DNA of 64,000 bases, from assembly GCF_031877795.1 (NCBI RefSeq), contig NC_133935.1, positions 74,852,303-74,916,302 on the forward strand, given 5' to 3'. Below the pieces are notes generated by a model that saw only the letters and a program-made list of their open reading frames with translations, had not been told where the DNA came from and did not search any database. Of the stretch, positions 22,124 to 37,000 are shown in pieces (the first letter of the stretch is position 1; every line of letters begins with the position of its first letter). The position numbers and the translations under genes were made by a program. Source of the stretch: Strix aluco. Its lineage: Eukaryota > Chordata > Aves > Strigiformes > Strigidae.

Positions 22124-25100
22124 CTGCAAGAGGAGGTCAGGTCTGGCTTGGGCTGAGATGCTCTGAACCTGCTGCCCTACTTCCCCAACGAGCTGGCTGG
22201 TGCCACAGGGAAGGGCTGCCTGGCCCTTCCTGTCCTGGGGTACAGACTTGGGACACAGCTTTGCCTGTTCCTCCTTTGGGTCTGAAAGCTCGATGTACAA
22301 CCTGGCCATTCTTGGGGCTGTATATGCTTTTTGTACTACACATTTAAATTCTTCAAACACTTGATTTCTAAAATAGTAAAAAAAAATAACTTTACTTGCA
22401 GAAGATTGATGCAGGAGTTAAACGCATGCAAACCATCACACAGTGATTAAGCAATGCCTCTTTAATATGGTGGACAAGCCTTTTATCCTGAAGGTGAGAA
22501 TCACGAGATACAATCACATGGTACAATTCTTTCTGATTTGACAGGTAGCTTTGCACATGCTCCTTAGGCTCTCTTCTGGTTGGATGAAAACTGCCACATC
22601 GACATTGTACAAACTTCTCGGCCCAGGCCATCACCCTGAAGCTGTTTACCTTCCTGGTTTCTTCCTCATTCTTCCAGGGTCAGTCCCTTGTCACATCCTC
22701 GCTCATACACAGGATTGCTCACACGTCCATTTTCTTGCAGGGACTCCTTCTGAGTCCCCACATTTACTAGATTTTACATATCTATAAGAGCTGCCATACT
22801 TTAGACACCTAAACTTCCCTATACTCATGTTATTAGGACCACTGCATAATAATGTCCATAATATTAAAATGTCCCTCGATGTATTTATTGCTTCTGTTGC
22901 TTTGGTGCTATTTTCACTGTCATAGCAAGACACTGTAGACCAATACACTAAATAAATATTCTTCACATTGCTGTGGTGTAGTTGCCTTTTCTGCATGCTT
23001 ACGCTTGCAAATAAATATATTTCTCCCTGAAGCAAATTTATGTGAACAGGCTCTTTTCTAAGACACTCTCGGTACTCTGTCTGTCCTCCCTTTTTGATTG
23101 TGTTGGTTAGCTTCAATCAAACATAACATAGGGATACGGGTATTAAAGATGCTAAATACCTGAAAGCTTGATGGAAATCAGTAGCCAGCAGAGGGAAAAG
23201 ACCCACGGTAATGCCTTCACCAAAACTGAAGGCAGGCGGGTGAGCTCAGCTATTTATGAACCCTAGGAGAACTCATGCAGAGAGGGACTGTGCACATACC
23301 CCAGGCACAGAAACGCCTCGGTAAGACTCTGTTATATCCTACAGACACCGGAGGATTTAGCAATGAGGCACTGATCCCCCACTGAAACCAGCTTTTATTT
23401 CCCCACTGAAAATAAAAGCTATTCTACTGCAGTGTCTCCTGTGGATCCCAGCCACAGGGCATTGGGCATCAGGGCCTCGCTGTCCTGGGGGTTGGCTCAT
23501 GTTCAGCATGTCCTGGGGGCTGCTGAGCCATGTGACCCTGTCCCAGCCGAGCAGAGGTTGGCAGTGATGGGGAGAGAGGCCCCCTCCACTGGGATGGGCA
23601 CAAATGGGTCACAGCGGGGGTCTCTGGGGCGACAGGGGTGCCCCAGTTCCAGGTTGCCTCTGCTCCCACCCTTGCAGCAAAGCCCTTAGGAGCAGCAGTG
23701 AGTTTTAGGTTTCTAGTCATATCTGGGAGATAATTTGTTGTTCTGGACACATAACCAGTTCTTCTGGTGACCATCAGAAGTTAGTGGCTTTTAAGCCAAA
23801 GTCTGATCTTGTCCCTGAAGTTTTAATTCGGCTCCTGATTAAAGAGCAGCTTTCTATAAAGGGTACCCTCTGTGGCTGCAAAGAAAGGGCATAGTGATCC
23901 CTGTGGGAATAAAGTCTCAGAAGACATAGGATGAAGGCAACAGCACAAACCCTCTGGAGATCTGTAGGGCCGAAGTGCAGTGGTGTAAGATGGGTGGGAG
24001 GTGGCTGTGGGCTCCTGTTCGTCCACTTGCCTGAAGCCAGCCCTGGGGCAAAGCCCTTCCCAGGCATTAGCCCTGGTGGAGATCAGTCTGGGGCTACGTA
24101 CAGTGAGACATGGGAGAATCTCAGGCATAAACAGGTTATTTCTTTGCCTTCAATGAGATTTTTATTGTTGTTAGGAAAATCCTTCCTATTAGGTCTTAAC
24201 TTTCATTCTGTGCTCCACCCAAGTGTGTTTAAATATTAGGTGATTTATTTCTATATTTTCATTTGTCCTCCATGGGAATGACAAGGATTTTAATGTCATA
24301 CAGAAAATCCTTTGAGATCTTCAAATTAGAAAAGCTCTACTGAAGTGGAGTCCTTTTTTTTTAAACACAAAATGAGTTGTTTGTGACTATAATTGATGAT
24401 ATGCTTATGAATCCTTTGAGTTAAATAAAGTGAATCAGGTAAACAAAGTACTTTGTCTTGCTCATATGCATTCTTGCAAAACCAAGAATAAAACATGATG
24501 GTAAAGTAATTGATTTGAATTAGTTTTACCAAAAAGAAACTCTTTTGCTGGAATGACAATATTTAAATTTTGTGCATCATCCTGGAATCACTTTAAATTT
24601 AATTTAATTTTTGTATTAAATTTGCATTTGGGTCATATTCTGTGCTAGGATCAGACTCCAATGGGTGGAAATGGGATCATGACTCCAGTGGGTGAAATGT
24701 TATTAAATTGGTCCTGATCGGTGGAGAATTTGGCCTTGAATTGAGTTCTTATGACATCAAACAATGTCTAATGCAATTGTAACAGAGTATTTTTAGGCAA
24801 AAGCAGTGATACCACAGAAGCAGGCTGGCTTAGGTAATATTTAATACTTGAAGTCCAATGCTGATCAAGATACCACTTTCCAATTTTTTTCCTGCAATCT
24901 GCCTGCCCTCTGCCAACCACTGGTGTGTGATTAATTGACTGACACGAAGTCTGTTATTTACATTGCAGATATATTGTAAGTAGACTCCAGGTGAAGCTCA
25001 CAGCATGATGCATATTTACCACCATATGTTCAGGAGGTTGTGAACAGAAAAAAGTAAGTCCAAAACCAGAGGAGGTATTAGAGGACACAATAGAAAAGCT

Positions 25101-25180
25101 AATTATAAAAGCCTTCAAAAGCAGTCCCTGCTTCACTGTTTGATGTCCCACTATGTAATTACAGAGAACTAGGAAATAAG

Positions 25181-25215
25181 GGAAGATAATAAAAGGAAGA
25201 TAATAAAAGGAAGAT
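25181..25215 (+). repeat. 14-bp tandem repeat, about 2.5 copies
   Basis: GGAAGATAATAAAA occurs at 25181-25194 and exactly again at 25195-25208, followed by a third partial copy beginning GGAAGAT at 25209. Confidence 0.9.
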
Positions 25216-28200
25216 GTAAAAACCAGGGCATGCTACTTTGTGAGAGAAGAGGAAAGCAGAGCTCCCAACCCATTTCTCCTTTAGCTGTTGGAAATGAGGG
25301 AAGGCTGTGAAAGGGGGATGGAGGGGGCAGGTGTCCTGGACAGTATAGACAGAGGAGGTGTGAGCTCAGGGGGAATGGGCAAACTTTGTCAGTGCCTTTT
25401 TTCTGGTGCAAACTGGCGTGTCAGCCTCCTGAGGGGGCTTTGCACCAGGTGGGATGGTCAGAAAGGGACTGCTGAAGCTGGCAGCTGTATCATCCCTATT
25501 GGCAAGCAATAATTTGTTCCCTTTAAGCAAGGACAGCATGAGATGAAATCACCCCACAGGATGCCACCCTTATTTTAAAGTCCATTATGGGCTGCTTGTG
25601 CAAGTAGAAAATCTCAGTCTGCATCCATTACTCTAGCCCATGTTAATGTATATATTTTTCCTTGCTATTTATATCACTTCTGAGTTAGGCTTCCTCTATG
25701 AGGATCACAGGGTGTCTCCAGTTGTTCCATAGAGCGGCTGGTAAGAGCAGTTTAGTGAGTGTTAAATTTTTGATAAAATAGAAGAAAAATATATATCTAA
25801 ATCTTAGCTTCAAATCTACATGTATACTAAATTAATATTCTTATAAAATTAAAGGTACCCTGTGATTCTGTTAGCTACACATGCAGTAGGGAGTTGGGGG
25901 TCAGCATACTCTTGGGCAAATGAAGCAGATTCTGGCTGGCTGTTGCAGGAAGGTGCAGGCAACGCAGGGGGCAGGAAATGACAGCTCTAGTTTTGCTCCG
26001 GGGCTGAAGGGAGGATGTCTTCACTTGTGCCTCAGAGGACCTTCCCCAACACACAGCTCAATTTGGACAGTAAGCTGATTAGAGGATTTGAAACCAATCA
26101 TCCAAAAATGGTTGATGCCAGCCTCCAACTGACACATCAACTTATTCTCAATGAGTGCAAAGACAAGATACATTTCAAGTTACAATTTTGTAGAAGTGTT
26201 TAAAAACGCCTTCAGAAGGTGTTTCGTAGAGAATGGGGTGAGCAGGCAGCAAATGGCTCTTTAATATACCTTTGTGTCCCTTCTAGCTAATGCTGAAGGC
26301 TTGCGTGGTGCCAAGCGGTACTCATGTCCTGCACTGGCTCACGCGCTGGCCTGGTGTGCAGCCTGGCTTGAGGGGCTCCCTCTCCTCTCTGAAGAAAAGT
26401 GTTCACTCAGGAAGAGAAAGTAGGAAAAGAGAATTATATTGGTTCAAAGAGAGGACAAGTTGGAAAATGTGCCAAGAAGAGTGGATGCTTAAAGTATCTA
26501 CTTTTCTACTCCTTACTTTCCTTTAAAGAAACTCCCAAAATTCCCAAATAATAAAAAATTCCAAATTCCCTCTTCAGAACTTGATTATTTGCAAAATTTC
26601 AGTTTCTTAGCAGATTTTCAGCCTGACTCTGACACAATGATTTACATAAGTAATCCTGTGGATTTTACTGGAGCAACCAGAGTCAATAAGGTTTACATGG
26701 AAATAGAAATCCACAGAACCTAAAGCATAAAAATTACAGTTTTCTATTTTTGTAGTATTTTGCTGTGAATCATTACTGGATGATTATATATATATTTGTT
26801 CATGGTACATGGATGATTTAATGTTTAAGGCATAAACATACATTTCCTTACATTTATAATTACCTTCTGAATGGCAAATTTGCATTGATAATTTCTTGCT
26901 TTAAATTTATCCACTGTTGCTGAAATCAATATACACATTATTATATTTATTGCCCATTAAACTTCAAAGGCATTTTTCAATTGTTAAAAAAATGTGATGG
27001 AGAAAGCACATAAAATGGCAAAGGTGACAGAGACTAGCCGTGAGCAGAAGGGCTCCAGTCGGCAGCCCTGCACCCCTCAGCGCAGCCATGGGAGTGGCTG
27101 TGTTGGGCTCCTTTGTTTAGTGCTTGCATAATGCTGAGGACTTTACATATGTAGTTATCCATTTCTGCTCTAACCTTGCATAAAGCTGTGATTCTGCTTC
27201 CTTCTCTGTTCCTGCAGGGACTGCTCTCAGTTTCCAAGACCCCAGTCTTGAAGTGCATGTTGATGTGCACTGCCTGGGATTTTAAATGCCCATTGAGTGC
27301 GCTGATGACATATTCAAAGGTTTCCAGCACACGTAAGTGCAGATGAAGTTAATGGAAATCCTGGTGCTCAAAATCTTTGCAAAATTCAGATTTTAGATTA
27401 GATTTATAGCTGGAGGCTCAAAAACTTAGGGCCCTGAAGTTAGCAAACAATTTACAAAATGTAGCCCCTGATTTCTGCTTCCTTTGCATACAGCATGCAC
27501 TGAGAAGGTGTAACAGACCTCTGCTCTTGTATAAAAGTACTTTGAACTGCTCTTATATTTTGGTCTGACATTATTGAGTGCACCATGATCTCAGCTTCCA
27601 TAAGATGTAGTGTCTTCTCTAAAGGCAATAATTCTCCATTCACCTCAATGAGATTTTCTGATGTCTCAGTTGTTTCATAACCATATTATTACAAGTCTGT
27701 GGAGTCTATTTTATAATGTCAAGTTTAGCACAGAGAAAGGTGCAGTATGTTTAAATTCAGGTGCCTTGGAAACATTACAAAGTCAAATGGAAGAAAACTA
27801 CACCAGCTTAAGTCTGTAGAGACTTTGCTACAAATACAAAGTGACCATGGTGCACAATATACCACCATTTAAAGGTTGAAAGGGTTAAGACAGAACCCAT
27901 GGACACTGAGACAAACTCAGCATAGCAAGACATGCTACACTGATCACTCCTGCACCCAGGAATCGTACCTTCTGTAGCAGAACCTGAATATAAAGAGTAA
28001 TTAAAATATATTCATAATATCTTTATCTCATGATGTAGGTCTCCTCCGTGCTTGTCTTCCAACTGCATTGCAATCTGTGAGGCACTTCCTAATCTACCTG
28101 GTAGGACAGCGGTTTTATGTGGATTTGATGTGACCTAGAATTTAGTGAACAAGGAAACAACAAAAAATCTCAAGGTGTAAAAAAGGGGCACAAGTCTTCT

Positions 28201-29994
28201 GCTGTCGTGCTGGGGGCTTCCTCTTCTTCCTTGGATTGTGGGTTGAGGAAAAGGGATTTAATTCACACAGAGAACTTGTAGGGGAACCTGGCATCCTGCT
28301 GGTGGGTGCAGTACCAGCAATATCTGACACAGCAGAAGCTGTAAATCTGGGAGTGCCCAGGGAGTTTTGTTTTCCTTATATCCACATATGGGCAGGAACT
28401 TTCTGTTTACAGGAAAAAAAGCGCACTTTTTTGGAGTTTTCTTCTCAGAAATCTCCCCTGCTGCTTGCAGTTCTTCCTCCCATCTGAGGGAGGAGAAAAG
28501 CAGATTAATACTATGTGAACTTCTCATAGAGTTTCCTTAAATGCTACTCTCCTACAACAGGACAAAAGTCAGAAGATTACTTACTTTTACATTAGAATAA
28601 AACCTCTGGTCTAGAGAAGCCTGAATGTACAGCTGAGACTTTCACGGGCCTTGCAATACAGGGTGCCTTCCCACACCTTCTCTTTTATTCCCATCCCAGT
28701 CTTCTTGATGATGCAGTGGTTTTTTATTTATTATAGTACCTTCATAATTTGATATTTCATCCTTTTGGGAGGGGAAATTATTTGCAAGGCACAGCATAAA
28801 TTTGCTTCTAATCACAGTATTATTACCTTTAAAGGATAGTCCATGTTTGCTTGGATTGTTTCATGTATGATAGTCATAACTGCATAAGATAGTGAGTTCT
28901 TAAGTGGTTATGTCAAGAAGCTACTGATTAAAGTAAAAGGTTGTCCATTAGCAACAGAAGGAAAAATTGGAAACAACCTCACAAACAGCTTTCTTCTCCC
29001 AGTAGTTCACTGAGGGGAACTTATGAGCTTGGTTCCCCATGGCTTGGTGTCTTGAGCTGTGATTAGTCCTCCTCTGATAAGGTGCAAGCTTTGAATGGGG
29101 CTTTTCCTGCAGCTGAAGTATACAAAATATTTTGTGCTGTGTGGGTTCTCTGGTCTCTACTAATATGGCTGTGACATCCTTCCCCTCCCTGGGGAATGAA
29201 GGGAACCGCACTCCTTTCTCATGTCACTGATTTTTCAGAGGATTTACAGAAGCATAGTGGTTTTCAGATGTTTATCTTTTTCTTGCATTTAGCTGAAATC
29301 AGCTAGTGGGATCAACAGTTAGTGTTGGACAAACACACTTGTGGTTCTGTTGTTTTGTTTTCTATATGGAAATGAGACTTAACCAATATGAAATGTTCCT
29401 TGCTTGACTACCTACCTTCTCTTAAACAAGAGGAAGTAGAATAGGATGGAAAAAACTCATGTTCAGATATAAAAGGAAGCTACAAGGGTATGTAAATAAA
29501 ATAGCAGATTTCAAATGTGAATATGTTTTGATGGGACATACAGCAATCTAAGGTGGGACAAGGGAAGAGGAAGAAAAACGTGTGATCTACAAATTACCTT
29601 GAAGCTAATAAATACATAAAGAGAGACATTAAAGACCTTAATGAAAATCTGTGCCCCAAAGTGTAACTTTTTTACAGTTTTACTTGTGAATCTCACAGGA
29701 GGACGCCAACATAATTTGCCTATATTGCTAAATATTTAGTTGTCTGGTGAGATTAAGTGGAAGCAAGGTCACTGTATCAAAATTGGCATGAAAATTTGAC
29801 AGCTCAGATAGATAGAAAGTCTACCCTCCTTGTCCTTTACCACGATGACTTATGTTAATGAAAAAACTAATAATATTTTATTCAGCTGTCAAATGGCCCT
29901 GGGCAAGTAGCTGAGTAGAGTTTTACAGGCCCAGGTGAAGAATACTGAAGAGGAACAGCTTTTTCATATAAGAAACAAGACTATGATCGTCAGG

Positions 29995-30019
29995 GGAAAA
30001 AAAAAAGAGAGAGAGAGAC
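29995..30019 (+). repeat. A-run plus GA microsatellite
   Basis: A run of about ten A residues passes into (GA)6-7. It is a short purine simple repeat with no other feature attached. Confidence 0.9.
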
Positions 30020-32049
30020 ACTGGGGTAGAGAGAATGATAACTTGGGCATATGTAATGGCTGTACATATTTAAATGTGTTCTCTGAGGTGTCTGGGTGCC
30101 TGTAGTGTGATGGATATATTTAGTAATAAAAATGTGGTTATAATAATTGTCCTTCATAGAATACTGAGCTACCTGGTATTTTAAAATTTATTGAGGCCAT
30201 TTTTAGGGCACTTTTTCACATTTTGGAAAACCATTTTCTGAGCACTTGTACCAGAGTGCAAATAATTCCACAGCCATTTGAAATATTATTTCAGTATGAA
30301 ACTTGAAAAGTGCATTTAAGTTTTAGCATTAACTTGCCTGATTTTTAAAGGCATTTCATCCTTAGAAGTAGCTAGAGTAGTAAACCAGTTAACTGCAGGT
30401 GGTTACATTTGCTAATCAGATGGATAATTATTATACATCGGTGAAAGAAAGACAGCTGCAATTGCTATAGAAGATTGTTAGGAGTTTTTTAGCATAACAA
30501 TGAACTGCAGCACCTGCCTTTTCAATATACTTTACAATTACGCTACTGGTGTTATTTCCTTGACCCCCCATACCACAGAAGGATCTATATAGTGCTCTAG
30601 CTGTAGCTAGAAGACAATTTCATCTCAAATGCTTCTGAGTCTGCTTATAACTTTCCAACAACCTTACCTTTTTGATCAATGTTTATTAAAGGTTTGCTTT
30701 CATTAAAATGGTGCACAGATGTTTGGCAGACTTATGTATGGCTATTTTATAATTACTGGTTCATTTGAAAAAGATTTTCACTTGCTGAAAGAAAATCAGG
30801 TTTCAAATAAAAAGTTGTGTAGTTTTCAACTTGGTTCTGTGTGTGTGTAACTCATAGACTGCCTGTTGGGACCTGCAGGTTGCCTCCGTTTTATGATTAG
30901 ATCTGTGTTTAAGTTTGAAGGAATTTGTTTTGCAAGCAAGATGCTTAATTATGTATAAATCACTAGAATGGCATAGGTATGTCTTTGTTGTGCTATGTAT
31001 ATGGTACTTATTTCCATATACAATTTATATATCTGCACATCAGTCACTTCTCATTCTTCCTTAATTTAATTTCTGCCAATCTCTGCATTAGGATGTCATC
31101 TAGATACAGCAATCTGGCCAAGAAAGCCTCCTTGTATTACCCCTCACACACGGCAGGTGTAAAGCAACACCTGTCAATGCAAATTGGTGAGGATTTGTAT
31201 ATTTGTGAAAGCTGTGCTTTCCTTGCCATTTGGATCTACTTCCCCTGGCCATTTACCATTCTTCAGGTCAGTTTGGGGAAAACACACTGAATCTGCTGTA
31301 ATATCCAGGGTATTTACCCATGCTAAAAGGTAAGAAGCCTTTAAAATACCTTCATTTAGCTATATGTGCTTCACAGAACTGTGCTTCTTCTCCACAGCTT
31401 ATTGGTGTGGTGCAATCTGTTGCAATATAATCTCTTATTTATGATTGTTGCTTTCAAGAGTGAATCCTGCTGCTCACAAAGAACTATCTGCTGCTCCTTG
31501 CTTAAATGTAAAACCACTATGCTGGGACAAATGCATGTGAGGGTCTGAGACCCTCCTTTGTCCTTACAGCTTTCCTACACTAGCATTTCCTACATCTGCT
31601 ATTTTACCTATATAACTACAGTTCCCATCTTTATTATCTGTAGCTTTTCAGTAACAGTTTGCAAATGGATGGACTGCTGTCTCAAATGCACTGAAATTTT
31701 AACAGCTAAAATTCCCCTGAGATCCTGGGCCTCTGAAGACTCTTTAGCCCCTCCTTGCTATTCTCTTACTGCTTTTGTGTTTCTGCCTGGGGAGCCATGA
31801 GACCACTGCCCACAACAGCCAATGGCTTAAGGATCTTGAGGAGCTACATCTCAATGCACTTAATTTTTAAAACATTTGGCTTTTATTGTTTTATAAGGGT
31901 TTGGTGCTTTTTTTACTATCCTTAAATTTGAATAGGGTCTGAATCTTTTTCTCAAATTCTCATCAGTTCCACTCAAATCATGTTTTCCTGCATTTCAAGA
32001 GGACAAGTTATGTCCCCAGCACTGTCAGCAATATGCACAACTACTTAGG

Positions 32050-33520
32050 GGTTCACTTTCCAGCTTTTTTCCTGTTTATTGAAATAATAGTGATGTCCAA
32101 GCCACTATCTACCATTCTTTCATTTGTAGTCCATATTATGTACTGGAAAGCTTCCTTTCTCTGATATTGGTCTGCAAGTCCAAGTTCACCTGTGTAGATA
32201 CAAGTGTTTTTCCATAACAATTTGATTTTTGACTCCATACTTATGCTCTGATACACCAGGAACAGAAGTTTCTTCAGATCGTCTGTAACACAGAAGTGCT
32301 ATTTTCTTTTCCTCTTTTCCTACCATTGGACTGTGTCTGACCAATGCAGACTTCCAGCCTTCTCCAGGACTTGCATGTGGGCATTGTACCACATGTGGAT
32401 GTGAATATCATTGTCCAGAGGAAGATGTACCTAGGAAAAAATAACCCTGGATATGAATTTCATTGTGTTTCTTAACACAACCACTTCTGGGGGTCCTGGA
32501 ATTCTGTTTTTCTTCTCGCGCATCAGACATGATTTTGAACTGATCCAAGCTGGTCTGAGTTCACAGGCTTACCTCTAAAGATTAGTCTATCATTTATATG
32601 GGACACCCAGAGCTTTCCATTCCAGGACAGCCACATGTGCAGTCAGGGAAGAAAAATGTGGTGGATGGAAAACTTTTGGTTGATTCAACTCAGCATCCAG
32701 GTGGCTTATGTCTTTGTGGTTTGTAATTCTTCAATCTCTTTCTCAAAGTGATTGCTCATCTCTTCAGGTCTGTGTTAGAGTTTCTCTTTCTTTGCATATT
32801 CCAAGTTAGTCCAAATTTTCCTACCATCCTGTTTTTGGGAAAAACAGTCTGTGCAGTCAGGTCAGGCTGCTAATCAGTTAATTAATTCACCATTCTGACC
32901 TGAAAATGGGTTTTACCCAGTCTGCTGTGGCTGTTTCAATAAGAATCCAATCTATCTGCAAGGCGCTCCCTGACTTTTCTGGAAAAAATTCAGAAGTTTC
33001 TAAAAATTCTTTTCTGACAGTTTTGGTTCATCATTTTGATTTGGTTTTAAACTCTTTCTGAACTCTTGGTTGAGGGTCACTTTGATGTCATGTATCCCTC
33101 TGTGAACATTATGACTCATCTATTACTTGCACCTTTTTGATGCAATGGTTGTAACACCTCTCTGTTGATAGTAGATATCACCAAGGTAACCTTTTTTCGG
33201 GATCATATGAATCACTTGGAGGAGAAAAAGAAATTGGTAACTTCTGGTTTTGCTTTGATTAAACTCCTCCTTATTCTAATGAAGTCTCATTTCCTTGAGT
33301 GCATGGGGACATGAGATGGTCTCTGAATGATTTCCTTGAGCAACATGAGGGAGTCTGGACATCGCAGGGCCTTTCCATCAGCTGAATAAGTGTGTTGGTC
33401 TCCTGGCTGTGCTCAGCATAGTTGTTCAGATTACGTCCTTGCATTTTCTTTCATGCCTTTTCTCTTAACTTCCCCATCCTTTCCTCTGTGTTTTTCATAG
33501 AAAGACAACTGTTCACAAAA
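32050..33520 (-). pseudogene. Possible decayed coding remnant, unidentified
   Basis: Read on the minus strand, several adjacent short open pieces in different frames look more protein-like than the surrounding intron. One near 33520-33350 is hydrophilic and coiled-coil-like (Lys/Glu-rich, then NYAEHSQETNTLIQLMERP). Others lie at about 32186-32392 and 32053-32256. They are broken by many stops and frame changes. If real, this is an old frameshifted retrocopy or pseudogene, but I cannot name a parent and see no poly(A) tail or flanking duplication. A chance effect is quite possible. Confidence 0.15.
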
Positions 33521-33962
33521 CAACTGCCAGCAATGCTCTTTCATGTGTGTATGTTTGCTCTTGGACAATGATGTTCAGCATTGGGAATGAAGGACCTGCT
33601 TTTTTTTTTTTAACTGGTTCTGTGAAGGACCCTGTCTGCTGCTTGCAAGCATCTTATTAGAGGACAGAACTATTGATATTTTTTTAGTTCACTTACAGCA
33701 GTATTGTGAAATCAGCAAAGGGTAGTCTCTGGGGCAGGGTGGAAGCTTTGGTGGTTTGAGGTCTCTGGGTATGAGTGTGGGTTAGCAGAAGCACAGAGTG
33801 GTGCAAGGACTGAAATGGAGCTTCTCTGTTTCATCTGCCACGTGTGAGCGTTTGTGGCAGATTTTGTTACTAGAAGAGAATGATGTTAAAGGATGATGAT
33901 TATTTTTCATCAAAATTAAATGGAGAAAAAAGGTTTGGGATCTCTTCCTGATTTTGGTGTTG

Positions 33963-34008
33963 TGTTTTTTTTGTTTTGTTGGGTTTGTTTGTTTTTTTTT
34001 TTTTTTAG
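33963..34008 (+). repeat. T-rich low-complexity tract
   Basis: A T-run interrupted by G (TTTTTTTTGTTTTGTTGGG and similar) ends in about 15 consecutive T residues at 33993-34007. No retrotransposon body that I recognise is attached. Confidence 0.85.
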
Positions 34009-37000
34009 GAGGTTTTACTGAGTTTTTTGTTGTTGAGAATAGCTTATATGGGGCATTGGCTGTGTCTTGGCTAATGACTTGCATATACTGATTTTTATGT
34101 GCTGTAGCTTCAATGATAGGGTAGTCCTGATAGCTATGGTCCTCTTTGAACTTACCAGTAGTATTAGGTTCATAAAATTGTAATTTCAGCTTTGTGGTCT
34201 ATAACGAAAATGCAGGAAAAACCATGTAGAATGATAGCTATATATTGCATTTACACTGACTGACAAGGGGCAAAGTGACGGGCAGAAGTTCAGGTGTTGC
34301 AGAATCTGAACTCCAAACTTTTGGTCTAAGCCATTTGAAAATGAGCATGTGTTCATACACTCTTTGTCCTCTTACATTTTCCACTAAACTTCAACAGTTT
34401 TGTAGTGTTGTGTTTTTGTAGTGGTTTCATCTAGGAATTTTCCAAGGAATTTTTATTTTATTCAGGAACAATAAAACAGAGAATCTCAAAAATATGTTTA
34501 TAATCAAAGCAAACTTTGTAATAATGGAATGACTCAGTCTTTTCTAAAGAAGGTCTTCATGTCTTAATTTTCAACTTTAATATGTTTGTAAACACTGTAT
34601 TTTAAAGCTACTCATAAGTGACTATAACAGTTGTTATATGTTGTATTTAAAAATTACCATTACTGGCAGTAATGAAGACAGATTTCAGTGTTTGCTTTTT
34701 ACAATGAGGGAATTTGTGGACAGATAAATATCTATATCTCTACATATTTTTGCTCACCACAGCTGGTGTTTTGGAGAAGATTTACTATACTAACACAAAT
34801 ACACTACAATATCTAAAATGCCTTTAGCATGCCATTTACACTCATCTGAGAGATTTCAGGAAAGTATGATATTAGTAAGCCTTCATGAGTAATCCATCAT
34901 GCCTAGGAGACTTAATCAGATTGCACATGTACTTACCTCTGGCTTAGTAATTGTTATTTTCATTATTACTGTCCTTATTCCTGTTTCATCTGTGGTGAAA
35001 ATGTTGAGAATTTCAGTTGTAGTTCAATACGTTACAATCATGGTTCTCCACAAAACACAGCCCAGCACAAAACCTACAGCCACAACTCAGATGTTATGTG
35101 TAGTGAAAACTATTGCTATTCCTTTTAAAGGACTGTACAAAAGTTTAATATTTCTGCAGGACTGTTGAGGTAGCAGCATTAAATATTAAAACTTTTAAAT
35201 GTGCAGAACAGATTAATTCAGAATATATCAGAGCTGCTCATAAATGTTTAATATCTGTATTTTGCCTGATTGGATATAATTTAAGTTATGTGCTTCTTCC
35301 AGCACAGTAGGACCAGGTACTCATCTTTTATTTCTAGGAATGGTTTTAACATCATTCCTTTTATTACAGGTTAATATTAATGCCTGGACCTTCTGCTGTT
35401 ATTCTTCATTCTTTCATAAAACCTACTTCAGAATTAGTCACCTGAAGTCTAACTGAGAGCAGCTGTTAAAGTTCTTTTTAAGTGTACCTTTCACAAAAAT
35501 ACGGTTCAGTTAAAATTTGCACAAACTCAGTAGGCTAAAAGCTGAAATATTGTCTTTGCAACACTTGCGCATTTCCTTAGAAATGCAGAAATATTTTTGT
35601 GGAGAACTGGGACTAAGTGAGTCCCGGACTTAGGCTGAGGTTAAACTTGGATCAGCTTGGAGCTGCTTTATTTCACAATAAAAAAAATACACCAAAAAGC
35701 TGAAGAATGAGCTCCTCTGGGGGAGGTGGGGTAGACCTGGCAGACCAGTTGACATGTGACTGCTGAACCCCAAATGGATTTAAAAAAAATCACCGTAGTG
35801 GTAAGCAAGCTGAATGAATAATGGTGGAGAACAAGTTTCTTTTTTAAGACTTTGAGAAGGTTCAAAACTTTCTAAAAGTATGCTCTTCGATAAGTCTGTT
35901 TGTGCGTGTGGGTTTTGGTGGATTAGAAAAGCTCCCCTCCTGTGTTCCACAAAATTCATGAGATCCCAAATAAAAGAGCTTTACCAGATTCAGAGATCTG
36001 GGAAATGCACCCTAAGCGCAACGCTGCCAGCTGATAGGGCTGAAAGTGACATCAGTCGGGTTGGGTTTAGATTTAGAAAGCTGTAAATTGTTTACTGTTG
36101 AAGCTTCCATTGAAGTGTCCAACTTGCTGGTTTGTTCTTTGACAGGATAACCACAGCAGGAGTCAGCATGGGGATGCAAAGAAGACTCTCCCCCATGCTG
36201 CTCCTGGGTTTGGGATCCTTGTCCTTCCTGGCCTGTAAGGGCCCTGAGTTGCTGACTGCTTTCAACTGCTTCATCTCGTGTTGACAGTGCTCTGCATTGT
36301 CCATCTATAGATGCTTCTCCTGAGACCTCTCTTCTGTAGCATAGCAGCTCAGACTGCCTCATGTGTTTACCTGTGGTGTGTGGAAAGTAAAGATCTATAT
36401 AGAAGGCTATAGATCTATTTGAAACTTAGCTCTAAGTCTGGACTGACCCCCAAATGCCTGTATCATTTAGCTTCCAATTTACTACATCAGAGCTGTTAAA
36501 ACTCACAACAAACAAATCAGCAAATTCTATACAGACAAACTCTTGACCACATGTTTTTCTTCCCCCAAAAGCTACTTTCTGCAACAATGCTCTGCTTGGA
36601 AGTGTGTCCTCCACTGGGACAATGAGGAAGGAGGGATGGACCTCATGTTTTAGCTGTTCATTCTGATATAGCATGGCAAGGGCCCCACCAGGGCAGTATC
36701 TCACCAGTCTGGAAGAAAACCAAAAACCCTGTAGGAGTGTCTGTCCCAAGGTATATATGGTCTTCTAGCACTCAACAGGAAGCATGCTTAGCATACAGCA
36801 TTAGCAATGCTCTATACCATTTCTTTTTCTTTCTTAACATGCTTTAAATTATCTTCATTGCATTTAGTGCTTTATCCTGATCTCTCTGAAGTTAATGGCT
36901 AAAGCTCTATTGTCTGTAATGAGGCCCAGCTGCCTGAGAATGCCTCAAGTATAATAACAGGCTAGTCAAGCAATTTGCTGTGGTCCAAGGTAGAAATCTT

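Larger units (their letters stand above)
22124..31999. other. Intron 1 stretch without recognised elements
   Basis: This is A+T-rich sequence with short unrecognised frames only. Small simple repeats (25181, 29995) are listed separately. Positions 23420-23690 are a local G+C-rich patch, with no CpG island or recognisable peptide. I see nothing else that I can support. Confidence 0.5.
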
